A stretch of DNA of 16,273 nucleotides. Source: an uncultured Bacteroidales bacterium. GTDB lineage: Bacteria; Bacteroidota; Bacteroidia; Bacteroidales; WCHB1-69. Each line of letters begins with the position of its first letter. Position 1 is the stretch's first letter. The notes beneath the pieces were generated by a model. That model did not search any database and was not told the origin of the DNA. It saw nothing but the letters and a program-made list of their open reading frames with translations. The DNA lies in NCBI GenBank assembly GCA_937949745.1, contig CALECM010000081.1, forward strand, positions 1-16,273, read 5' to 3'. Both the position numbers and the translations under genes were made by a program. This document shows, one piece after another, positions 6,503 through 16,100 of the stretch.

Positions 6503-8959
6503 ATGAAAAGAAGAATCCTGACCCTTATAGGCCTTTTTCTGCCTATCATTTGCTTTGCTCAAAAAGGCTCTGTAGAAGGGACTATTGAGGATAGCAGGAA
6601 TCAGGAAAAAATAGCCTTTGCAGGTATCACCTTAATGAAATTACAGGATACCTCGCTTATAAGAGGTGTCGCCAGTGAAAAAGACGGAACTTTCATTATT
6701 AACGGTGTGGCGAACGGAAAATATCTGGTCCAGGTTTATTACACAGGATTTGATAAATGGACCAGTGAACCAGTTTCCATAACCAATGAAAAACATAAAG
6801 TTAACATTGGCACTGTTAAACTCATACCATCGGCATTTATGCTGAATGCGGCTGAAGTGACGGCTACCAAACCACCTTTTGAAATAAAACACGGTACCAT
6901 AACGATGAATGTGGAATCTAATCCTACCGCCGCCGGAGATAATGTAATCGAATTATTAAAAAAGATGCCTTCGGTCATGGTCGACCATAATGATAATATA
7001 TCGATCGAAGGAAGATCGGGGGTTACCATTCTCATAGATGATAAGCCGACTTATTTATCCGGAGAAGATCTGACCGGATTACTGAAAAGCATGTCCTCCA
7101 ACCTGGTCGACAGGATTGAAGTGATGAAGAAACCCTCTGCCAGGTACGATGCGCAAGGTACTGCGGGCATTATCAATATCATCACCAAAAAAGAAAAAAA
7201 ATTCGGGATCAACGGTTCGGCCTATTTCGCGGCGGGATATGCCAAAAATCCCAAAATAAACGCAGGGTTTAACCTGACGGCACGTACCGGAAAATTTGTT
7301 TTTTCAACCAACTATTCTTATTTCGGATATAAAAATATCAACGGTTCTTCCATGATTAATGAAAGTCCCAGGGACAGGGATACGATCAAAATTTCGTTAA
7401 ACGAAAATGATCATGAAACATGGCAAACCAATCATCTTGGCAACGGACATAACTTTTCTTTCGGCACTGATTATTTTATCAATAAAAAAAATGTGATCAG
7501 CCTTTTATATCGGGGAAACCTAAGTAATAACCGTTATTTCTATACTAACTATAACCGTATATATACCAATAACCGGCTGGATTCTTCTTATAAAAGTATG
7601 GATAACGGCAGGCAGACAGGAAGCAACCATACCCTTAATCTGAACTATAAACATTCTTTCGATTCGACAGGTAAAGCACTTCATCTTGATTTTCTTTTTT
7701 CCCACAACAGCTCTTTAAGGCAACACGACAACGAATTGATTTATTACCGCGGCGATATGGTGAACGAATATCAAAGAGAATACCGGGAAGTCATAAAAGA
7801 CCCTAATAAGACAGGGTTATTCACCTTTAAAGCTGATTATGAACATCCGTTCAATGAGAATATGAAACTGGAAGCCGGAATCAAAACCAGCTATGTTCAT
7901 AACGAGAATCTGGACCGCAATTTTGTGAATGGCGAATTGATCCGCGAATGGGATAATAATTTTATATACACGGAAAACATCAATGCGGCTTATATTATTT
8001 ATTCCGTAATTGTCAAAAAAATAGACATACAATTAGGTTTGCGGGGTGAGCATACCTTCCATCAAGGAGAACTCCGTACGACCGGAGAATCTAACAGGCA
8101 GAATTATTTCGATTTATTCCCGAATTTCTCCATCGGTTATGAACTACCCAAGCAAAATAATCTGGAATTGGGATACCGTTACAGCATTTTCAGACCGGGT
8201 TACTACAGCCTTAATCCTTTCCTGAATATTTCGGACCCTTACCAGTGGTCTACGGGTAATCCCAACCTGAAGCCCCAGTACAATCACTCTTTGTCCCTTA
8301 ATTACTCATGGAAATATATTATTAACATAGGACTTTGGTACCAACATATTACCGATTCCTATACCAATATCGAATCTACCGACCCTATGACCGGTATCCG
8401 GATCAGTCGACCAGAAAATATCGGAAAGTCAGATTACCTCTCCCTGAATATTTCCGCCAATTATACTTTCAGAAAATGGTGGACCATGAATTATTATATA
8501 GGAGGAAATCTCGGACAGGTAAAATTACAATATGATGACAGACTGGTTATCCGGAATGTACGAAATGTATGGTACAATTTTGTGGAATCTTTTACTTTCC
8601 TGAAAAATTACTCATTCGATATTTCCGGATACGGAATGTTACCTTCCAGGGACATATTCGGGAAAAACCGGGGACAATTCTTCCTTAATGCCGGATTTAA
8701 GGCTAATCTCCTAAAGAATACCCTCACTGTAAGATTAACCGTCCAGGATATATTAAATTTCGGAGGACGTTGGATAGAAGATTACACTTATCCTGACGGC
8801 AGCCGGACCAGAGGGAATTACCATTGGGAATCAAGAGGGGTATGGCTGAATATTTCATACCGGTTCGGTAAACAGGATATCCAGACCCGTCAGAGAGGCA
8901 CCGAAAGTGAAGAGCTTAACCGTATAGGCGGCGGAAGCGGGGAAGGAGGAAAGAGATAA
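6503..8959 (+). CDS. Outer-membrane beta-barrel protein, TonB-receptor-like (OMP_b-brl_3 type), copy 2
   Basis: This 818-residue paralogue of the preceding gene has the same architecture: signal peptide (cut near CFA-QK, residue 19), carboxypeptidase-regulatory-like domain, plug, beta-barrel and a glycine-rich 29-residue tail (SEELNRIGGGSGEGGKR). By hand alignment 47 of the first 60 residues and 85 of the 90 plug residues at 141-230 are identical to copy 1, while extracellular-looking segments differ (for example NESPRDRDTIKISLNEND versus NENYRNGDTLRITTNENP). Codons differ at many synonymous positions, so the duplication is not recent. The ATG at 6503 is chosen because it aligns with copy 1; the ATG at 6499 is in another frame. 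It ends 8 bp from the convergent uvrC. Ligand unknown; likely differs from copy 1 because divergence lies in the loops. Confidence 0.9.
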   Translation: MKRRILTLIGLFLPIICFAQKGSVEGTIEDSRNQEKIAFAGITLMKLQDTSLIRGVASEKDGTFIINGVANGKYLVQVYYTGFDKWTSEPVSITNEKHKVNIGTVKLIPSAFMLNAAEVTATKPPFEIKHGTITMNVESNPTAAGDNVIELLKKMPSVMVDHNDNISIEGRSGVTILIDDKPTYLSGEDLTGLLKSMSSNLVDRIEVMKKPSARYDAQGTAGIINIITKKEKKFGINGSAYFAAGYAKNPKINAGFNLTARTGKFVFSTNYSYFGYKNINGSSMINESPRDRDTIKISLNENDHETWQTNHLGNGHNFSFGTDYFINKKNVISLLYRGNLSNNRYFYTNYNRIYTNNRLDSSYKSMDNGRQTGSNHTLNLNYKHSFDSTGKALHLDFLFSHNSSLRQHDNELIYYRGDMVNEYQREYREVIKDPNKTGLFTFKADYEHPFNENMKLEAGIKTSYVHNENLDRNFVNGELIREWDNNFIYTENINAAYIIYSVIVKKIDIQLGLRGEHTFHQGELRTTGESNRQNYFDLFPNFSIGYELPKQNNLELGYRYSIFRPGYYSLNPFLNISDPYQWSTGNPNLKPQYNHSLSLNYSWKYIINIGLWYQHITDSYTNIESTDPMTGIRISRPENIGKSDYLSLNISANYTFRKWWTMNYYIGGNLGQVKLQYDDRLVIRNVRNVWYNFVESFTFLKNYSFDISGYGMLPSRDIFGKNRGQFFLNAGFKANLLKNTLTVRLTVQDILNFGGRWIEDYTYPDGSRTRGNYHWESRGVWLNISYRFGKQDIQTRQRGTESEELNRIGGGSGEGGKR

Positions 8960-8967
8960 TATCATGA

Positions 8968-10791
8968 TTATTCAGGTTCAACCGCATCTGTATTTCCTGA
9001 GGGATTTTGCCGTGAAAGATTTTCCACTACGATCCTGGCTTTGGCCTTGCCTATAACCCGGGCAATCTCCTCCTCGGAAGCGGCCTCAATCCTCTTAATA
9101 CTTTTAAAGTGACTAAGAAGTTTTTGGGACAAAACATTACCGATTCCAGGAATGGTATCCAGCCGTGACGAGAGGCTTTTTTTACTTCTTCTTTTCCTGT
9201 GGTGCGTAATACCGAAACGGTGTACTTCGTCCCGTATACGTTGCAATAACTTCTGGGCTTCCGATTTTTTGTCCAGATAAAGCGGCAGGCTATCCCCTAC
9301 CTTATAAATATCTTCCAGACGTTTGGCTATACCGATCAGCATGATCTTTTCCGTCAGGTCCAGTTCTTTCAGGGCACTGTAAGCCGAACTTAACTGTCCT
9401 TTTCCGCCGTCAATGATCACCAGCTGGGGTAAAGGTTTCTCCTCTGCGACCAAACGGCTGTACCTGCGGTACACCACTTCATGCATAGAAGCAAAATCGT
9501 CAGGACCTTCTACGGTTTTAATATTGTAATGCCTGTATTCTTTTTTTGCCGGTTTCCCGTCAATAAAACATACCATCGCCGCAACCGGTTCCTCACCCTG
9601 CGTATTGGAATTATCAAAACACTCGATATGGGTCGGCAGGGCGGACATTCCCAAAGCCTTTTGTAAAGCAGCCAGTGTACGTTGCGCGTGACGTTCCGGA
9701 TTGACCAGTTCCTGCCGTTTCCTCTTTTCCAGCATATAAACATGGGCATTCTTTTGCGAAAGATCGAGCAGCTTTTTCTTGTCTCCCCTTTGCGGAACGG
9801 TAAATGTAATATTCTCATCCGGAGTAATATCCGGCATAAATGGAAGGATCACCTGTTTTGAAAGTTTACCGTAACGTTCCTGCATTTCCACGATTCCCAA
9901 AAGCAATAATTCTTCCTTACTTTTATCGGCACGGTTGGTCATCTCCAGGGTATAAGACTGGATAACGGCTCCATCCACTACCCTCATAAAATTGATATAC
10001 GCATTGTCTTCATCCAGATCGATGGAAAAGATATCCACTTTCCCGATTTCCGGATTAACCACTACCGACTTCATTCTGAACTTTTCAAGGATCTCGATCT
10101 TTAGTTTGAGTTCCTGCGCTTTTTCAAACTCCCAGTCATCGGCATATTTCAACATTTCCTCTTTTAATTGCTTAACCACGAAATTCGCGTTCCCTTTGAT
10201 AATTTCAATAATCTGTTTGATCTGACCCTGATATTCTTCCCGGGAAATATAACCGGCGCATGGAGCGGCGCATTTCTTGATCTGGTATTGCAGGCAGGGA
10301 CGACTGTTTCGTTCCATAACTTTACAATTCCTGATCTGAAAAGCCTCGGAAATCGTATCCAGCAAAACATGGATCGTATATACGGAAGCATAAGGACCAA
10401 AAATCTGACTACGTTTAGGATCGGGTTTTCGGGTGAGGAAAATTCTCGGATAAGGTTCTTTGGTAATGGCGATCCAGGGATAGGTTTTATCATCTTTCAG
10501 CATCGAATTATACCGGGGCTGGTATTCTTTGATCATACTGTTTTCCAGCAACAGGGCTTCCCACTCACTATTCACGATGGTCGTCTGGATATCCCTGATC
10601 CTGGAAACCATAACTTTTAATTTTCCGGAAAGCTGAGTCTTATTAAAATAGGAAGAAACCCGTTTCTTCAGATTTTTCGCTTTACCGACATAAAGCAACT
10701 TTTCATTCTCATCATAGAAACGGTATACTCCCGGTTTGTCGGAAAGTGATTTCAGGATAATGGACAGGTTTGATGGATAGTCGTTTACCAT
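8968..10791 (-). CDS. uvrC: Excinuclease ABC subunit C (UvrC)
   Basis: UvrC makes both incisions around bulky DNA lesions after UvrA and UvrB have located them. The 607-residue protein has all expected parts. The GIY-YIG nuclease for the 3' cut is at about 16-95 (GVY at 21-23, YVG at 34-36, metal-binding Glu83 in LLLEN). Cysteines 156, 166, 174 and 178 match the iron-sulfur-binding cysteines described for E. coli UvrC. The UvrB-interacting UVR motif is at about 203-238. The RNase H-like 5' nuclease has Asp393 (CFDNSN), Asp461 (IIDGGKGQL) and a His in DEVHRFGITHHR at 521-531. Helix-hairpin-helix motifs lie at about 545-585 (IPGIGNVLSQKLL). No residue is missing, so it should be active. It lies 92 bp downstream of the DPP IV gene and has a -7 box of its own just before the ATG. 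Confidence 0.98.
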   Translation of the reverse strand: MVNDYPSNLSIILKSLSDKPGVYRFYDENEKLLYVGKAKNLKKRVSSYFNKTQLSGKLKVMVSRIRDIQTTIVNSEWEALLLENSMIKEYQPRYNSMLKDDKTYPWIAITKEPYPRIFLTRKPDPKRSQIFGPYASVYTIHVLLDTISEAFQIRNCKVMERNSRPCLQYQIKKCAAPCAGYISREEYQGQIKQIIEIIKGNANFVVKQLKEEMLKYADDWEFEKAQELKLKIEILEKFRMKSVVVNPEIGKVDIFSIDLDEDNAYINFMRVVDGAVIQSYTLEMTNRADKSKEELLLLGIVEMQERYGKLSKQVILPFMPDITPDENITFTVPQRGDKKKLLDLSQKNAHVYMLEKRKRQELVNPERHAQRTLAALQKALGMSALPTHIECFDNSNTQGEEPVAAMVCFIDGKPAKKEYRHYNIKTVEGPDDFASMHEVVYRRYSRLVAEEKPLPQLVIIDGGKGQLSSAYSALKELDLTEKIMLIGIAKRLEDIYKVGDSLPLYLDKKSEAQKLLQRIRDEVHRFGITHHRKRRSKKSLSSRLDTIPGIGNVLSQKLLSHFKSIKRIEAASEEEIARVIGKAKARIVVENLSRQNPSGNTDAVEPE

Positions 10792-10795
10792 GCTA

Positions 10796-10803
10796 CAAAG
10801 ATA
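10796..10803 (-). promoter_or_regulatory. Candidate -7 box (TATCTTTG) for uvrC, giving a nearly leaderless mRNA
   Basis: On the minus strand TATCTTTG fits TAnnTTTG and ends only four bases before the uvrC ATG (10791-10789). Transcription would start at or within a few bases of the start codon. No clear -33 TTTG partner is visible. Confidence 0.45.
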
Positions 10804-10857
10804 ATCATTTTCAATTTAGGATTTCCTACACCGAAAACGGAAAAAGCAGCGGAAAAG

Positions 10858-10875
10858 TATCTGTGTTAACAGATA
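10858..10875 (-). terminator. Possible weak terminator after the DPP IV gene
   Basis: TATCTGT and ACAGATA form a perfect 7-bp stem with a four-base loop (TAAC on the minus strand), 8 bases after the peptidase stop. On the minus strand it is followed by CTTTTCC, a short T-run, so termination may be partial and some read-through into uvrC is possible. Confidence 0.4.
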
Positions 10876-10883
10876 AGACAAAG

Positions 10884-13073
10884 CTATAGATTCTCTAAAA
10901 TATATTGCGTAAGCAACGTATAAAGATGCTGACGGGCATTTCCGTCATTGATAAAGTGATTCATATTGGGATAAAAGAAATGATCAAATTGTTTATTGGC
11001 TTTGATCAGTGCGGTAGTTAAATCGACCGCATTCTGGAAATGTACGTTATCATCGGTCATCCCGTGGATCAGCAGGTAATTCCCTTTGAGTTTTCCGGCA
11101 TGGAAAATCGGGGAATTTTCGTCATAACCGGAAGGATTTTCCTGTGGTGTCTGTAAAAATCGTTCTGTATAAATATTGTCATAGTACCGCCAGTTGGTTA
11201 CCGGTGCCACGGCGATCGCCGTTTTAAACAATCCGTCTCCTTTGAACATGGCCAGTGAGGAAAGATATCCTCCGAAACTCCATCCCCAGATTCCGATACG
11301 TTCCGGATCGACATAAGGTAAACTCCTTAAATATAGTGCCGCATCGATCTGGCTCTCCGACTCAAGGTTACCCATTTGTTTATAGATCGCCTTTTTGAAA
11401 GCATCTCCCCGGCCGGCTGTACCGAATCCGTCCACACAAACCACGATATAACCATGTTGGGCCAGCATCTGGTACCAGGCCACATCCTGGCTCCTGAACC
11501 ATGCGTTGTTCACTTCCTGGGATCCGGGTCCGCCGTATACATACATCAATACGGGATATTTTTTACGATAATCGAAATCCGTCGGTTTGATCATCCAGCC
11601 ATTCAGGTTTGTACCGTCATAAGTCATAAAGCTAAATAACTCTTTTTTAGAAAAGCCGTAATCCGTTATCGTTTTCTTTAATTGCTCATTATCTTCCAAA
11701 ACCCGGAGCAGTTTCCCGTCATTCCTGTAGATCGATACCACCGGAGGAGTATTCCTGTCGGAATAAGTATCCATGTAATAACCGCTATTCGGACTGAACC
11801 GTACACTATTCCATCCGGATCCGTTGGTCAGCATTTTCTTTTTCCGGCCGTCAAAACCAATCACGTACAAATCACGGTTCAGGGGTGAAGATTCATTGGA
11901 AAGATAATAAATCAGTTTTTTCTTCGGATCTACCGCACTTATGTCGTTCACTTCCCAGTTACCCTGTGTTAATTGTGTAACCGGTCCGCCAAATTCCACT
12001 TTGTAGATATGGTTATACCCATCCCTTTCGGAAGTAAGCAGCATCGATCTGTTGTCATCCAGAAAATAATAAGTATCGTTGACTTCAACCCAACACTTAT
12101 TTTCATCTGTATATACGATCTCTAAAGTACCGTTTCCGGTATTATACCTGTAAAAATCAAGTTTATTCTGGTGCCTGTTTAATTTTAAGACCATCAGTTC
12201 TTTGGCATCAGGTAACCAATAGATACGCGGGAAATAACAGTTATCATTGTCCCCCATATCCAATGCCGTTTTGTTACCGGATTGCAGATCATAAATCAAG
12301 ATATTGACCAAAGAATTATCTTCTCCGGCTTTCGGATACTTAAATTTGTATTCGACCGGATATAATTCCCCGAAATAAGTCATGGAAAACTCCTTAACCC
12401 TTGATTCGTCAAAACGCATAAAAGCAATTTTTCTGCTATCGGGAGACCATTCGAAAGCTTTCGCCAGACTAAGCTCTTCTTCGTAAACCCAATCCGCCGC
12501 ACCGTTAATAATATGGTTCTCCAGGCCATCATTGGTAATTGGTATTTCATTGCCGGAAGCAAGATCTTTGACAAATAGATTATTAGCCCTTACAAACGCT
12601 ACTTTGGAACCGTCGGGAGAAAAAGTGGCGAAACTTTGTTTTCCCAGAAGTGTATCCGAAAGTAATCGGATCGTATTTTGTTTCCTGTCATAAACATAAT
12701 AAAAAGCCCTGGTCGAACGGCGGTAAATAGGTTCCGTACCGGTAGCCAAAAGTATTTTTTCCCCGCTATGATCGATAACATAATCATCAATTTTTCTTAT
12801 ATTTAATTGATTACTACTTAACTGCATCAAATCCCGGTTCGTAAGTATTTCTTCTTCTTTTTCCCCGGTTTCAAAACTATATTTCTCAATTCCCATCAGG
12901 GAAACCACAGTATAATGTTCACTATTCTGCATAGGATTGAACCCGTAGACCGAGCGGGGATAAAAAAGATATTTTTCCCAAATATCATCGACGGTTATTT
13001 TTTTAGTCTGGGATAAAAGTCCGGGAACAATTCCCAATACAAAGAAACATAAGAAAAGAATTCTATTTTTCAT
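10884..13073 (-). CDS. Dipeptidyl peptidase IV family serine peptidase (S9B), secreted
   Basis: This 729-residue enzyme should remove Xaa-Pro (or Xaa-Ala/Hyp) dipeptides from peptide N-termini in the periplasm or at the cell surface. A signal peptide covers about residues 1-21 (cut near LLS-QT). The N-terminal beta-propeller runs to about 480 and contains DWVYEEEL, whose Glu199-Glu200 match the substrate-amine-anchoring pair of DPP IV. The C-terminal alpha/beta-hydrolase domain carries the oxyanion-region YGGPGSQ (513-519), the nucleophile Ser599 in GWSFGG, Asp674 in HGMTDDNVHFQ and His706 in NMNHF. Length and motifs match bacterial DPP IV rather than prolyl oligopeptidase, and the double Glu favours dipeptidyl over oligopeptidase action. 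It begins 36 bp after the dehydrogenase stop on the same strand, so the two are probably co-transcribed. Confidence 0.95.
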   Translation of the reverse strand: MKNRILFLCFFVLGIVPGLLSQTKKITVDDIWEKYLFYPRSVYGFNPMQNSEHYTVVSLMGIEKYSFETGEKEEEILTNRDLMQLSSNQLNIRKIDDYVIDHSGEKILLATGTEPIYRRSTRAFYYVYDRKQNTIRLLSDTLLGKQSFATFSPDGSKVAFVRANNLFVKDLASGNEIPITNDGLENHIINGAADWVYEEELSLAKAFEWSPDSRKIAFMRFDESRVKEFSMTYFGELYPVEYKFKYPKAGEDNSLVNILIYDLQSGNKTALDMGDNDNCYFPRIYWLPDAKELMVLKLNRHQNKLDFYRYNTGNGTLEIVYTDENKCWVEVNDTYYFLDDNRSMLLTSERDGYNHIYKVEFGGPVTQLTQGNWEVNDISAVDPKKKLIYYLSNESSPLNRDLYVIGFDGRKKKMLTNGSGWNSVRFSPNSGYYMDTYSDRNTPPVVSIYRNDGKLLRVLEDNEQLKKTITDYGFSKKELFSFMTYDGTNLNGWMIKPTDFDYRKKYPVLMYVYGGPGSQEVNNAWFRSQDVAWYQMLAQHGYIVVCVDGFGTAGRGDAFKKAIYKQMGNLESESQIDAALYLRSLPYVDPERIGIWGWSFGGYLSSLAMFKGDGLFKTAIAVAPVTNWRYYDNIYTERFLQTPQENPSGYDENSPIFHAGKLKGNYLLIHGMTDDNVHFQNAVDLTTALIKANKQFDHFFYPNMNHFINDGNARQHLYTLLTQYILENL

Positions 13074-13109
13074 AATTCGTTATAAAATAATAAAGGTTAC
13101 GGTAGAATG

Positions 13110-16100
13110 TTACTTGAATGCCGTTTCGCTTAATCCGTCTCCTTCTAAGGTTAATCTATCCATATAGGCCGGTACTTCCTTACCTAATAACTGATCCACA
13201 TATATTTTTGCCAGGTATTGGCCCAGCATAAAACCATGTCCTCTCATTCCGATCAGTAAACCTTTGGCGGGATCCACAATATAACGGGGCTCCACGTAAT
13301 AACCCGACCAGAAGGCCTGGAATCCCACCGCTGTTAATTCCGGTATCCAGTCGGCAAATACTTCCGAGCATATTTCAACAAATGATTCGGTATTCACTTT
13401 AAGGTCTTTCCCTGATTCCTGCCCGTCGGTCGCCGGAGAAGCACAACCGATGATCTGCCCGGTCTCTTTCAGTTGTTGACCGTAAACAGCGGAAAAACCT
13501 TTATAATGCCGACGATCGATGAGCATATCCAATGCATCTCCATCTTTACCCAGCATCGGTAAACGTCTGGTGATGAATGCCTGATGCCTTACCGGATACA
13601 GTCCGGTTTCCCAGCCCAATTGCTCCGCAAAAGCAGCGGCATTATGCCCTAAAGCATTGGCAAAATGCGAACAATGGTATTCAACATATTCCTGATCGTG
13701 GGTAAGCACGAGCGCCATAAAACCTTTGCCGGTTTTTTGCACCTCCAGTAAACGACAATCTTCCAAGACGATTCCGCCTTTTTCAATTCCTATATTCCGG
13801 ACCGCATCGATCACAAGTCCGGGCGTTGCCTGCCAGCAATTACGGGTAATTAAAGCCGCCTGGTATTTGGTCAGGTCAGGATTAAACCGGGGAGAAATTT
13901 CCTTACGGAAGTCCTTCCGGTCAACCATATAAGCATCAGACCAGGCCATAGAAGCTTCGAGTGCCTTATAAGTAGGATCATCATGGGCAAATCCCACATA
14001 ACGGGTCGGTTTGAAATTTATATTGGTTACGGATTGAAGATCCCTGAATATCTGGAGATTATGATTGGATATATCAGCTATTTCGGGTACTGAAAAAGCG
14101 GGACGCCCACCGGCGATATTCCGCCATGAAGAACCTCTGCCGCTATTACACATGACCACATTCTTTCCGCTTTCGGCAAAATAACGGAAAAGCGCGCTTC
14201 CCGTAATGCCTCCTCCGGCTACAAATATATCGCACTCCACTTTTCTTGTGGCCTGTCCGTGTACGCTAGTCAAAAATTCCGGCCGGTTTTGGGAAGGATA
14301 AGTTTCGCTCATCGTTACCTGGTTAGATAAAGGTCCGCGTGGCGAAGCGTCTCCGATGACCAGGATACCTTTGTTGCGAAGGAGTTGTTTTACTCTTGGG
14401 ATACACCGTTTTCCACGGCAAGGGCCCATTCCGATACGGGTGATGTGTTTGAGCTCATCTACCGAGATCATATCCCGGTTACCGATGGCAGCCATAATTT
14501 CATCAACATGTACATCGTCACAATGACAAACAAATACCGGTGCTTTCGTGGTTTCAAAAGTTAATTCCTGTTTCAGGGGTTCCGGATAACGGTCTTTCAC
14601 GATAAATCCCGTAACGCAGGTCATTTTTTCGCCGGTGATATCCACAGCCTTGATTCTGGCTACATGTGTTTTATTGGATTTCCGGATGATCTTTTCCACG
14701 AATCCTTCTCCGACCTTTTCCCCTTTGTCATTTACCAGGAAAACTTCCGCTTTCTCGTCCACTTCATATTCAAAAGGAAGGAATAACCAATTCTTAGCGA
14801 TATTATAACCAAAAATGGCAAGTCCCGGACAACGGGATACACATTCCATACAACCGATACAACGATCGTAATCCACAACGGGCACTGCAGAAGTGGAGTT
14901 TTTGGTAATGGCACCGTATGGACAGGCAAAAGCGCAGGGATTGCAGGCAAAGCCATACAGGCAATCCGTGACCACGAAGCCTTTCGTATTCATTCTTTCC
15001 GGTTCGGGTTTCCTGGATTCTTCCAAAACAGGCACCGGATGCTGCTGGGAATCGATATATTCTTTAGAAATTATCAGATAATCGTCATAAGAGACTCTCT
15101 TACCGACCTGCATGGCAATTTCCATGGCGGCCTGCTTCCCGCGCAATACGGCGCAAGTACCCTCTCCCACCCTCACGGCATCCCCTACTCCCCAGGCATG
15201 AAGCCCAAAAATGGTTTTTCCTTTTATCAGTAGAGCGTCATCGGGAATAAGACCCGTACAAATATTAATCACATCGATATCACGGATGATTTTCTCGGTA
15301 CCGGGAACAGGTACGAAGTTTTTACATTCGGCCAATACGGCGCCTGTAATGCCCGTATGATCTTCGTTGGGAATGGCCTTTAATAATGTATGGGAAGTAA
15401 TGATCGGTATACCTAAACGACGAACACGGTTGGCCTGTACCGGAAAACCCCCTTCGCGGTCCATGGCTTCGATAATACCCACCACTTCGGCTCCCGCCTG
15501 CACAGCCTGGTAGGATGTGAGGTAACCGATATTTCCGGCGCCGATTGACAATATTCTCTTCCCCAGCAGGGTATGTTCCATATTCATCATTTTCTGCAAT
15601 ACGGCAGCCGTATAAACTCCCGGCAGGTCATCATTCTCGAAAGCAGGCATAAAAGGCACGGATCCCGTACCTACAACGAGATATTCCGCATCCACATAAT
15701 AGATGGAATTATCCGCAAGGTTTTTAACCGCTACCCTTTTCCCCTCGAGGATATCCCAAACCGTAGAATTGAGAAAAATACCCGAATGGTCGTCTCCTGC
15801 TAAGGTTTTCGCAATATCAAAACCCCGCATTCCTCCGAAATGCGGTTCTTTCTCGAAAAAGAAAAACTGGTGGGTCTGCATATTGAATTGTCCGCCGATA
15901 GTATCATTATTATCCAGGACTATATTCGGTATATCCCATTTATTAAGTTCCTCCCGGCACGCCAGACCTGCGGGGCCGGCTCCTATAATCACGACTTTTG
16001 TCTTATAAACCCGGATTTTTTTATCTAAATCAGGAGGAGTGGTTGCCGGCAGAAAATCCTGCGGAACTTCATCCACTTTTTTCACCCCGTCCACTTTGGT

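Noticed and set aside
3819..8959. A SusC/SusD-type polysaccharide or peptide utilisation locus
   Set aside because: No SusD-like lipoprotein, glycan enzyme or sigma/anti-sigma pair is adjacent, and the barrels resemble the OMP_b-brl_3 group at about 817 residues rather than roughly 1000-residue SusC proteins.
10880..10887. A second -7 box (TAGCTTTG, minus strand) for uvrC overlapping the DPP IV stop
   Set aside because: It fits TAnnTTTG but overlaps coding sequence, has no -33 partner, and the box next to the ATG is an equally simple candidate.
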